NCBI GenBank assembly: GCA_900177435.1
Contig: FXAI01000004.1
Span: forward strand, 455,911-519,910
Direction of reading: 5' to 3'
DNA: 64,000 nucleotides
From: Alteromonadaceae bacterium Bs31
GTDB taxonomy: Bacteria > Pseudomonadota > Gammaproteobacteria > Pseudomonadales > Cellvibrionaceae
Shown here: piece by piece, positions 31,527-38,957 of the stretch
How the letters are laid out: every line of letters begins with the position of its first letter
Numbering within the stretch: the first letter of the stretch is position 1
Notes under the pieces: model-generated
Told to the model about the DNA's origin: nothing
What the model saw: the letters and a program-made list of their open reading frames with translations, nothing else
Database searches by the model: none
Program-made: the position numbers and the translations under genes

Positions 31527-32138
31527 ATGACTGAAAACAAAGATAAAAACACTCGCCATAAAGCTGCCATGGAAAAACAGAAGCAGCGGGTAGATGAAAA
31601 CATAGCAAGGGCCGAGCAAGAGCGGGGCGTTGCTGTGCTTTTAACCGGCGATGGCAAGGGTAAATCCAGTTCTGCGTTTGGCATGGTTATGCGAGCCTTG
31701 GGCTATGAACAAAAAGTTGCTGTAGTGCAGTTTATAAAAGGCGTGCAACTTTCGGGTGAAGAGCTTTATATACAGAAGTGTTGCCCTCAAGTGGATTTTT
31801 ACCAAATGGGTACAGGCTTTACCTGGGATACCCAAGATAGAGAAAGCGATATTAAAGCCGCTGAAAAAACCTGGGAAATAGCACAAAAACACCTTTCCAA
31901 CCCAGAGATAGATTTACTTGTTCTGGATGAAATTACCTATATGCTCGCTTACAAATATCTTAATGAAGAGATGGTAATACAGGCATTAAAAGAGCGCCCC
32001 CAAGGGCAGAGCCTGGTCGTTACCGGTCGCGGCGGTGGTTCGGCAATCAGAGCCGTTGTGGATACGGTGTCTGAAGTTAAAAATATAAAACACGCCTTTG
32101 AGTCCGGGATAAAAGCACGTAAAGGTGTAGATTTCTAG
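31527..32138 (+). CDS. cobO: Cob(I)yrinic acid a,c-diamide adenosyltransferase
   Basis: A 203-residue ATP:corrinoid adenosyltransferase (CobO/BtuR/CobA family) that adds the 5'-deoxyadenosyl group to the cobalt. The P-loop is LTGDGKGKSSSAFGMVMRA (near residue 40). DLLVLDEITYML holds the second conserved acidic motif, and VVTGRGG is near the C-terminus. I chose the ATG at 31527; a TTG at 31512 would add five residues. It directly follows the B12 riboswitch and is two bases from the permease gene. With no corrin-ring genes present, it probably serves salvage of imported corrinoids. Confidence 0.92.
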   Translation: MTENKDKNTRHKAAMEKQKQRVDENIARAEQERGVAVLLTGDGKGKSSSAFGMVMRALGYEQKVAVVQFIKGVQLSGEELYIQKCCPQVDFYQMGTGFTWDTQDRESDIKAAEKTWEIAQKHLSNPEIDLLVLDEITYMLAYKYLNEEMVIQALKERPQGQSLVVTGRGGGSAIRAVVDTVSEVKNIKHAFESGIKARKGVDF

Positions 32139-32140
32139 GC

Positions 32141-33172
32141 ATGCTCATTCCCCCGCATATTGTTGATAAATACTGGCCGTTTATCTTGTTAGTGGCTGTT
32201 TTTATCTTGTTGTGTGCAACTTTTTTATCGCTGGTACACGGTGCGTTGGAAATTGGTATCGAAGATTTATGGCGTTGGATTAATGGCACAGGGGATTCGG
32301 CAACAAACCTGGTTATTGAAAAGTTGCGCTTTCCCCGAACCCTATTGGCTGTTGCTGTCGGCGCAGTGCTGGCTATTAGCGGGGCAGCAACCCAAGGGCT
32401 TTTTCGAAACCCCCTTGCAGATCCCTCCCTGGTAGGCGTAAGCGCGGGAGCAACTGCCGGGGCTGCCATAGTTATTGTTTTACTGCACCAAGCCAATACA
32501 GGTATTTGGGGTTTTACTTTCGTGAGTTTAGGTGCTTTTGCGGGCAGCTTAGCTGTGGTCAGTTTTGTTTACCGCTTGGCAAGTTCGCGCTCGGGTACGC
32601 GAGTTTCTACAATGCTGCTCGCCGGTTTGGCTTTTACTTTTTTGGCCGGGAGTGTTACCGGCTTGCTGGAATTCTTTGCCGACAATGAACAGCTTCGTCG
32701 CCTGAGCTTGTGGCGTATGGGTGGGCTAGACGCAGCGAATGTCTTGTCTGTTACGCTAATGCTCTTGGTTGGGGCTATTTGCTTTAGTGTGCTCTATGTG
32801 CAAAAAAACGCCCTTAATGTGATTTTGCTTGGCGAATCCGAGGCGCGCCATTTGGGTATACGTGTAAATTTGTTAAAACGTTCGGTGATTGTTTGTGTGG
32901 CCGCAGGCGTTGGTTTGGCAGTGGCTTTGAGTGGCACCATAGCTTTTATAGGCCTTATTATTCCGCATGGTGTTCGTTTAATTGTGGGGCCTAATCATCG
33001 ATACCTTTTACCGCTTTCTGCAATTTTTGGTGCTGTGCTACTGGTGTTTGCTGATACCTTGTCCAGAACTGTAATCGCGCCGACAGAATTACCTGTAGGT
33101 TTGGTGACTGCCTTAATTGGTGCTCCCGTGTTTATTTCTTTGCTGAGGAACAAGCACTATGCCCTGCAATAA
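32141..33172 (+). CDS. FecCD-family ABC transporter permease (B12 or heme type)
   Basis: A 343-residue inner-membrane permease with about ten hydrophobic segments. It has the FecCD/BtuC signatures LRFPRTLLAVAVGAVLAISG, GLFRNPLADPSLVGVSAGA and, near the C-terminus, GTIAFIGLIIPHGVRLIVG. These transporters move siderophores, heme or cobalamin. Position behind a cobalamin riboswitch and cobO argues for cobalamin, while the partner ATPase resembles HmuV. Its 3' end overlaps the ATPase start by 14 bases. No periplasmic binding protein or TonB receptor is encoded nearby. Confidence 0.88.
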   Translation: MLIPPHIVDKYWPFILLVAVFILLCATFLSLVHGALEIGIEDLWRWINGTGDSATNLVIEKLRFPRTLLAVAVGAVLAISGAATQGLFRNPLADPSLVGVSAGATAGAAIVIVLLHQANTGIWGFTFVSLGAFAGSLAVVSFVYRLASSRSGTRVSTMLLAGLAFTFLAGSVTGLLEFFADNEQLRRLSLWRMGGLDAANVLSVTLMLLVGAICFSVLYVQKNALNVILLGESEARHLGIRVNLLKRSVIVCVAAGVGLAVALSGTIAFIGLIIPHGVRLIVGPNHRYLLPLSAIFGAVLLVFADTLSRTVIAPTELPVGLVTALIGAPVFISLLRNKHYALQ

Positions 33173-33950
33173 GGCCCTTAAGATAAGGCAGCTGTCTTAC
33201 TCTGTCTCACATAAACAGCTCCTGAATAATATCGACCTTATTGCAGAGTGTGGTCAAAGCACCGCTATCATCGGGCCAAATGGGGCGGGCAAGTCTACTT
33301 TGTTAAAAGCGGTTTCCGGTGCTATTTGCTGCACAGCCAGCGAAATGGAATTTTGCGATAAAAACCTGAAACAATGGAAAGTTGATCAGCGAGCGTGTTC
33401 CGTAGCGGTACTTTCCCAAGAAAACTCTCTGGAATTTCCCTTTAGCTGTGAAGAGGTGGTGGCCATGGGGCGTATACCTCACAGCAGTGGCAAACTGAAG
33501 GATAGGGCGGTAGTGCAGGCTGTGATGGCATTGATGGACATTACTCACCTGCAGCGGCGTTTGTACACACAGCTCTCCGGCGGAGAAAAGCAGCGTACGC
33601 AACTGGCAAGAGTATTTGCACAGTTATGGCCCGACAGGGAAGACGATTCCAGCCCCAGGTTGCTCTTGCTGGATGAGCCTACGGCCTATTTAGATTTGGG
33701 GCATCAACAGCAATTAATGAACGTTATCCGAGATTTTGCTACCGCTAATACTGCGGTACTAATGGTATTACACGATGTAAACCTGGCGGCGCAATATGCA
33801 GATAAGGTTGTGGTTTTAAACGAGGGAATTCGCATTGCTGAAGGTAAGGCGGGGGAGGTGCTCAATGAACGGCTGCTTTCCGAACTGTTTGCCGCCGATC
33901 TAAAAACCTTTCATCACCCCGAAACTAATCGCCCCTTTGTTTATATATAG
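33159..33950 (+). CDS. ABC transporter ATP-binding protein, HmuV-like
   Basis: A 263-residue ATPase with Walker A GPNGAGKSTLLKAVSG (near residue 39), signature LSGGEKQRTQLARVFAQLW (~140), Walker B LLLLDEPTAYLDLGHQ and the switch His in VLHDVNLAAQY. The Q-loop stretch VLSQENSLEFPFSCEEVVAMGRIPH and the phrase AQLWPDREDDSSPRLLLLDEP are strongly reminiscent of the heme importer HmuV. The operon's riboswitch nonetheless suggests cobalamin cargo. It is translationally coupled to the permease (14-base overlap). Confidence 0.87.
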   Translation: MPCNKALKIRQLSYSVSHKQLLNNIDLIAECGQSTAIIGPNGAGKSTLLKAVSGAICCTASEMEFCDKNLKQWKVDQRACSVAVLSQENSLEFPFSCEEVVAMGRIPHSSGKLKDRAVVQAVMALMDITHLQRRLYTQLSGGEKQRTQLARVFAQLWPDREDDSSPRLLLLDEPTAYLDLGHQQQLMNVIRDFATANTAVLMVLHDVNLAAQYADKVVVLNEGIRIAEGKAGEVLNERLLSELFAADLKTFHHPETNRPFVYI

Positions 33951-34310
33951 AGACGGAATACTGTTGTCGCTTTTTGAAGAGCAGCTTTCCGAGAATCTCA
34001 CCTTCCTGTTTATAGCTCCTCCTTATACCTTACAGCCCTTCGATATAGCGCCTCGATGGCCTGAATGTGACGCCCCTCATGGCGTGTGGTTTGCTGCAGG
34101 GTTTTAGGCTTTAGAGTATGCTATTGGGAACATGAAATAGTATTCTGCCTTATTCCAATCCGTGCATGTGAGAATGAAAATTTGTGTTATCGCCCCCCTG
34201 GGTTACCTGCCGAAGCTTACTTGGTGTAGCATAGCCATTAGTCATAGCAACGCGCTAGAATTCCCGATGATTTTACCTGAAGTTAATACCGTAGAGAGAA
34301 GCCGTAGAAC
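33951..34310. other. Intergenic region without a recognisable gene
   Basis: 360 bases between the ABC ATPase and psiE, both on the + strand. Several short open frames are present but none has a start, binding site and composition that convince me. I see no strong terminator for the cobalamin operon. The promoter of psiE should lie in the last 100 bases. Confidence 0.35.
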
Positions 34311-34796
34311 ATGAACAAAGACCCCATAGAGAACAATGACGACAACAATCAGATGCATCAGGAGTTGTCTCAATCCCATCACGACCCTCTTATCCGGCGT
34401 CTGCATCAATCTATTCGAATTGTGGTTAAATTTCTGTCCGTGCTTATGGTGCTGGTTATCATTCTCGGGGCGGTGGATATAGTTTACGTTTTATATGAGC
34501 AACTCTTAACGCCACCTTATTTTACCTTGCTGGTTCCTGAAATATTTGAAGTTTTTGGTGCATTTATGGTGGTGCTCATCGCCATAGAAATATTCATAAA
34601 TATTCGTTTGTATCTCGGTAGTAGCGTATTACCTGTAAAATTGGTTGTTGCAACGGCGCTAATGGCGGTGGCAAGAAAGATTATTGTCTTAGACCTTAAA
34701 GTAACAAGTTCAAATGAGGTTTTTGCGCTGGCGGCGACCGTTCTTGCTCTTGGTGTGACTTATTGGGTGATGTCCGTACGGCCGAGCAGGAAATGA
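34311..34796 (+). CDS. psiE: PsiE-family (phosphate-starvation-inducible) membrane protein
   Basis: A 161-residue protein with a polar, Asn/Asp/His-rich N-terminus (~35 residues) and four hydrophobic segments (about 38-60, 76-98, 106-124 and 135-152). The stretch EIFEVFGAFMVVLIAIEIF followed by LVVATALMAVARKIIVLD is the usual PsiE core. The molecular function of the family is unknown; in E. coli psiE responds to Pho and CRP. I do not see a Pho box with certainty. It is convergent with the sensor kinase. Confidence 0.78.
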   Translation: MNKDPIENNDDNNQMHQELSQSHHDPLIRRLHQSIRIVVKFLSVLMVLVIILGAVDIVYVLYEQLLTPPYFTLLVPEIFEVFGAFMVVLIAIEIFINIRLYLGSSVLPVKLVVATALMAVARKIIVLDLKVTSSNEVFALAATVLALGVTYWVMSVRPSRK

Positions 34797-34874
34797 TTGC
34801 TTACCGGGGCCCTGTTAGCCCGAAAATGTACAAAATCGCTATGGGTTTTGTGGGTGGGTATATCGTTGCACCCG

Positions 34875-37800
34875 CTAAGAATCAGGTTTTACCGGGCTAT
34901 CAATTGTTGTCTTTATAGGCAGAACGGCAGAAAAATTACTGCCTTTTCCGTATTCGCTTTCAAATTCAATCCAGCCGCCATGTGCCTCACATAAGCTTTG
35001 AACCAGGGATAAACCCAGTCCGGTACCGAATCCTTTTTGTTTTTTTGTGCTTTTGTCAAATTGTTCAAATCGCTTAAATAGCCTGGCTTGATCTTCTTTT
35101 TTTATGCCTATGCCGGTGTCTTCGATACTTATCTTACAGTATTCGATGCTATTTTTTGTTTTGCGGTTTATGTGAATATCTATCTGGCCTTCTTTCGTAT
35201 ATTTGATAGCATTGGATAGCAGGTTCTGCAGAATTTGTTTGAGCCGAATAGGATCTGCAGAGATTGTTTTAATTGAGTAGTGATGTGGGCTGTTCACTAA
35301 TAAGGATTTATCTCTTGCTTTCGGTTTTAGGTCGTTAACCAGCTGTTCGATAGCAACCACCAAATTGCATTCAATAGCGTTAACCTCCAGTTTTCCCGCT
35401 TCAATCTTGGCAATGTCCAGGATGTCATTGATGATGCTCAGTAAATGGATTCCGTTGCGGTAGATAGCATCCAAAGCCATGGCATACTGTGTGTTTTCAT
35501 TCTCGCTACATTTCGTTTTTAACCGACGGGAAAAGCCAATAATGGCGTTAAGTGGCGTTCTTAGTTCGTGAGACATGTTGGCCAAAAAATCGGTTTTGGC
35601 GCTATTGGCCAGTTGAAGCTCTCGGGTGCGAATTTCTACCAGTTCGTTCAGTTTGTAAGTGCTCAGTTTCAGCGTGTAGAATCGTAGTGCAAGTAACACT
35701 ACCAATAGCAGAAAAAGGGCGTAGCAGGTATAGGCCCACCATGTTTTCCATAGTGGCGGTTTAATAGTCAGCGCTATTTGCGCGATGGTGCTCGCTCGGT
35801 TTCCTTTCTCATCCGAAGCTGTAACCATGAAGGTATAATTGCCTGGGTCGAGGTTGGTATAGGTTGCCTTTGGTGTGTCTGAGCTTTTGATCCAGTCTTT
35901 ATCGAAATTTTCCAGCTTATAGGAAAATGTGTTTGACCTCCGTTGCTGAAAGTTAATGGCGGTAAATTCGATAGAAATCATTGAGTCTTCGTGCTTAAAA
36001 ATATACTCATTCCAATCATTCTTATCGGGCATAAAATGTCTGTTAGCTGTGACGTTTTTGTTGAATACAAAAACCCCGGTAATAATGGCGTCCGGAAGAG
36101 AATATTCACTACTGATATGGTTTGGGTTAAAGCTAAGTAAACCTCGTATTCCACCAATATGTAATGTGCCGTCCATATCTTTAAAGGTCGCGTTGCGCAT
36201 AAATTCATGGCTCATTAAGCCATTGTGTTCTGAATAATTGTGCACAATTTTGGCGGGCAATGGATCAATTTTGGCAAGGCCCGCCCCGGTTGCGGCCCAT
36301 AAAAAACCATCGTCGTCGGCAATAATTGAAGCTACGCTATCGCTAGGCAGACCGTCGTTGCTATTTAAACTAGTGAACGAAGCATTCTCTGTATTCATGC
36401 GAAGTACTCCTGCTCCCTTAGTTGCTATCCATAAACTGCCATTTTTATCCTCGGCAAGCGCATGCAGCCTTCCAGTATTCACGCCGCGGGCGTTTTTCCC
36501 GTCAACAAGAAAGCGCGTAAAGTCCTGGGTTTTAGGGTGGAACAGGTTTAAACCATATTGCGTTGCGACCCACAAACGGTTTTTTGAGTCTTCCAGTATG
36601 TCTAGCGCGTAGTTGTAACTGAGGCTGCGATCATTACCGGGCTGCTGTGTAAAAGTGGTAAAACTATCTGTGCTGCGCTCGTATCGGGCCAGGCCATGGG
36701 TTTCTGTAGCTGCCCATAGTGTTTTCTCGCTGTCCAGGTAGAGTTTCCAAACAAAGCCACTGGCAAAATTTCCGGGTTTTTTCGGGCCAATGCCATAGTG
36801 TTTAATGTCTCCGGTTTTTGGGTTGTAGGAGTTTAAGCCTCCGCTCCAAGTGCCAATCCAAATAGTGCCATCGACGTCTTCTTGTAAGCTTAAGGCCGCA
36901 TCTGCAGACAGTCCGTAGGGTGCATCTCCTTTAGTTATCTTTTTTATGACTTCTCTGTCAGTGTTCAATACATTCAAGCCCTCTTCAGTTCCTATCCAAA
37001 GTTTGCCGGTGGAATCTCGGATAACATCAAGGATAGCGCTACTGCTTAAGCTCAATTCGTTATTGTCAATATGGTACAGATACTTGAAAGCGGCTGCCTG
37101 GCGGTTATAAAAGTTCAGGCTGCTTGGAAAGGTGGCTAAAAATATATTGTTATTTTTGTCTTCAACAAAGGCTTTAACAGTGTTACTGGCCAAGCTTAAT
37201 TTGTCGTAGGGGTTGTGGGTTAAAGCATGAAATGTACCCTTTAGCTCATCGTATATCAACGCTCCCGAGCGATCTGTTAGCACCCAAATGTTGCCCTTGG
37301 AGTCTTCCTTTATTTGGTAGATTATTCCATCGTTTAAACCACCGGCTTTCTCGCTAACGGGAATTTGGGTGAATGTCTTCCTATCTTTGTCCAGCAGGCT
37401 TATGCCCCTTCCAAGGGTGCCAATCCATAGTCTCTTTTGTTTATCTTCCAATATGGTAATTATGTGATTGTCTAGAACGGTATTTGCTTTGCTGCTGTCA
37501 TGTTTATATTGCTGGAATGTTTCGCTTTCCGGGTCGAAACTATTTAAACCTCCACCTTCAGTGCCAATCCAGATTCTCCCCTGGTGGTCCTCTTCTAACG
37601 AACGGATATTGTTGTGGCTCAGTCCGTGAGCTACAGCTGGATCGTACTTAAACTGCCTGATGGTTTTCCTGTCCGGAGAGATTATATTGAGTCCGGCGAC
37701 GGTACCGACATAGACTCGGTTATCTTTGGATACGTACACCGATTTAACAAAGTTTGCACTGAGTGAGTTTTTGCGCTCGGAACTCATCCAGTGCGTAAAT

Positions 37801-38198
37801 TTGTCTGTTTCTGGGTCATAGCTGTTCAAGCCAAATTCAGTGGCAACCCACATGATATTTTTCTTGTCGAAAGCAATGTTTGTCGCGTGGGAAGAGCTAA
37901 TGCTATCGGGCTGGTTTTCTTTGGCGGTATAGAGTTTGCTCTCTCTGCCGTCAAAACGAATCAGGCCCGAAGCGGAGCCTACCCAAATGAAGCCTCGGGC
38001 GTCCTGCGCCAGACAGTACACGTTGTTGAAACGATGGTCACTCACCGGAGAGCGCATGTAACGTTTGAAGCTCATTGGCTCTGAGAAGGTACTACCTTTA
38101 TCGAGCGGTGTTTCAGTGGCGCGTGCCTGCGCAGAGGTGCCAAGCCAAAGGGCTGCAGCTAGTAGGATGAGACAAAGGCGGAGCTTGTTGATTCGCAT
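34875..38198 (-). CDS. Two-component sensor histidine kinase with periplasmic propeller domain
   Basis: A 1107-residue membrane kinase. From the ATG at 38198 a signal peptide is evident (MRINKLRLCLILLAAALWLG to AQARA). Residues ~35-700 hold many Reg_prop repeats (GFIWVGSASGL, GRIWIGTEGGGL, RLWIGTLGRGI, KLWIGTEEGL, TIWIGTWSGGL, RLWVATQYGL, SLWIATKGAGV), that is, two seven-bladed propellers. A Y_Y_Y domain follows, then a membrane helix (WAYTCYALFLLLVVLLALRF). The HisKA box FLANMSHELRTPLNAIIGFS has phospho-acceptor His877. The HATPase has NAIKY, DTGIGI and GFGTGLGLSLVQ. There is no receiver or DNA-binding domain, so a separate response regulator is needed and none adjoins. Similar sensors often detect carbohydrates; the ligand is unknown. 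An upstream TTG at 38231 is an alternative start. Confidence 0.9.
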   Translation of the reverse strand: MRINKLRLCLILLAAALWLGTSAQARATETPLDKGSTFSEPMSFKRYMRSPVSDHRFNNVYCLAQDARGFIWVGSASGLIRFDGRESKLYTAKENQPDSISSSHATNIAFDKKNIMWVATEFGLNSYDPETDKFTHWMSSERKNSLSANFVKSVYVSKDNRVYVGTVAGLNIISPDRKTIRQFKYDPAVAHGLSHNNIRSLEEDHQGRIWIGTEGGGLNSFDPESETFQQYKHDSSKANTVLDNHIITILEDKQKRLWIGTLGRGISLLDKDRKTFTQIPVSEKAGGLNDGIIYQIKEDSKGNIWVLTDRSGALIYDELKGTFHALTHNPYDKLSLASNTVKAFVEDKNNNIFLATFPSSLNFYNRQAAAFKYLYHIDNNELSLSSSAILDVIRDSTGKLWIGTEEGLNVLNTDREVIKKITKGDAPYGLSADAALSLQEDVDGTIWIGTWSGGLNSYNPKTGDIKHYGIGPKKPGNFASGFVWKLYLDSEKTLWAATETHGLARYERSTDSFTTFTQQPGNDRSLSYNYALDILEDSKNRLWVATQYGLNLFHPKTQDFTRFLVDGKNARGVNTGRLHALAEDKNGSLWIATKGAGVLRMNTENASFTSLNSNDGLPSDSVASIIADDDGFLWAATGAGLAKIDPLPAKIVHNYSEHNGLMSHEFMRNATFKDMDGTLHIGGIRGLLSFNPNHISSEYSLPDAIITGVFVFNKNVTANRHFMPDKNDWNEYIFKHEDSMISIEFTAINFQQRRSNTFSYKLENFDKDWIKSSDTPKATYTNLDPGNYTFMVTASDEKGNRASTIAQIALTIKPPLWKTWWAYTCYALFLLLVVLLALRFYTLKLSTYKLNELVEIRTRELQLANSAKTDFLANMSHELRTPLNAIIGFSRRLKTKCSENENTQYAMALDAIYRNGIHLLSIINDILDIAKIEAGKLEVNAIECNLVVAIEQLVNDLKPKARDKSLLVNSPHHYSIKTISADPIRLKQILQNLLSNAIKYTKEGQIDIHINRKTKNSIEYCKISIEDTGIGIKKEDQARLFKRFEQFDKSTKKQKGFGTGLGLSLVQSLCEAHGGWIEFESEYGKGSNFSAVLPIKTTIDSPVKPDS

Positions 38199-38232
38199 CT
38201 TGAGGGTGATCTGGCACAGTATCACCCTCAAG
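38199..38232. promoter_or_regulatory. Perfect 12-bp inverted repeat next to the sensor-kinase start
   Basis: CTTGAGGGTGAT (38199-38210) and ATCACCCTCAAG (38221-38232) are exact reverse complements around a 10-base spacer. The repeat ends one base before the ATG of the sensor kinase and lies 29 bases after the stop of the preceding phosphatase gene. It has no U-run, so it is not an ordinary terminator. It could be a protein-binding operator (half-site centres two turns apart) or an mRNA hairpin controlling translation of the kinase. Confidence 0.7.
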
Positions 38233-38261
38233 TATAGTCGTGGCTTCCTTGCCGCCGAGCC

Positions 38262-38957
38262 TTATTTTTGAGTTGGCTCAGTCGACGCGGGCGTCAGTTG
38301 CATGCTCATTGCTTTTGCCAGCAACAGGTAAGTGAAATAGGTAAACCAGCCTGCAAAAATGACGTCGCTAAGAAAATGACCGCCTTGAACGATGCGCACG
38401 AAGCCCACCAGCGAGCCGAGAATAACACCGTAAAACAGCCATATTCGCCGTTGTCGAACCCAGGCCACTGCCATTAGATAGAAGCCGATGGCGGCGTGTC
38501 CGCTAACAAAGCTACAGTTCTTTTTACACGCACCAGAGTAGTAGAACACAGGGGTAAACTGATCTTTGCCGCCAAACTCTTCAATATGCTGAGGGCGGGG
38601 GCGGCCGAGAGAGTTGTCCTTGAGTATGGTGTTAACAAGGAGGCCTGGCGCCAGCAGGAGGGCAATCAGTAGGAAGGTCCATTTCTTTCTACTGTGGAGC
38701 CATTGCTTTCGGGTGCAGATGATTATGGCAATGATAAAACCCAGTAAATAAGCAATATGAATTTTTGCAAACAAAAGATAGATGAAACGGATAAATGCAT
38801 TGTCGGCAAAAATGAATTTCCCGTCCGCGTAGTAGTTTGCTGCCACTGCTAAATCTAGTTCCGGCCAGATCAAAAAAATAATCGCGCAGGCAATCATTAA
38901 TAAAAGGTCTATACGCGCTAACTTTCTAATAGTGGATATAAGTCTAGTGTTGCTCAT
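38262..38957 (-). CDS. PAP2-family membrane phosphatase
   Basis: A 231-residue protein with six hydrophobic segments and the three lipid-phosphatase motifs: KDNSLGRPRP (C1), SFVSGHA (C2) and RIVQGGHFLSD (C3, with catalytic His and Asp). Enzymes of this family remove phosphate from undecaprenyl diphosphate, phosphatidylglycerophosphate or lipid A. Its start overlaps the stop of the PAP2-glycosyltransferase fusion by 14 bases, so it is the last gene of a coupled five-gene operon. Substrate not determined; undecaprenyl pyrophosphate or lipid A phosphate fits the context. Confidence 0.86.
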   Translation of the reverse strand: MSNTRLISTIRKLARIDLLLMIACAIIFLIWPELDLAVAANYYADGKFIFADNAFIRFIYLLFAKIHIAYLLGFIIAIIICTRKQWLHSRKKWTFLLIALLLAPGLLVNTILKDNSLGRPRPQHIEEFGGKDQFTPVFYYSGACKKNCSFVSGHAAIGFYLMAVAWVRQRRIWLFYGVILGSLVGFVRIVQGGHFLSDVIFAGWFTYFTYLLLAKAMSMQLTPASTEPTQK

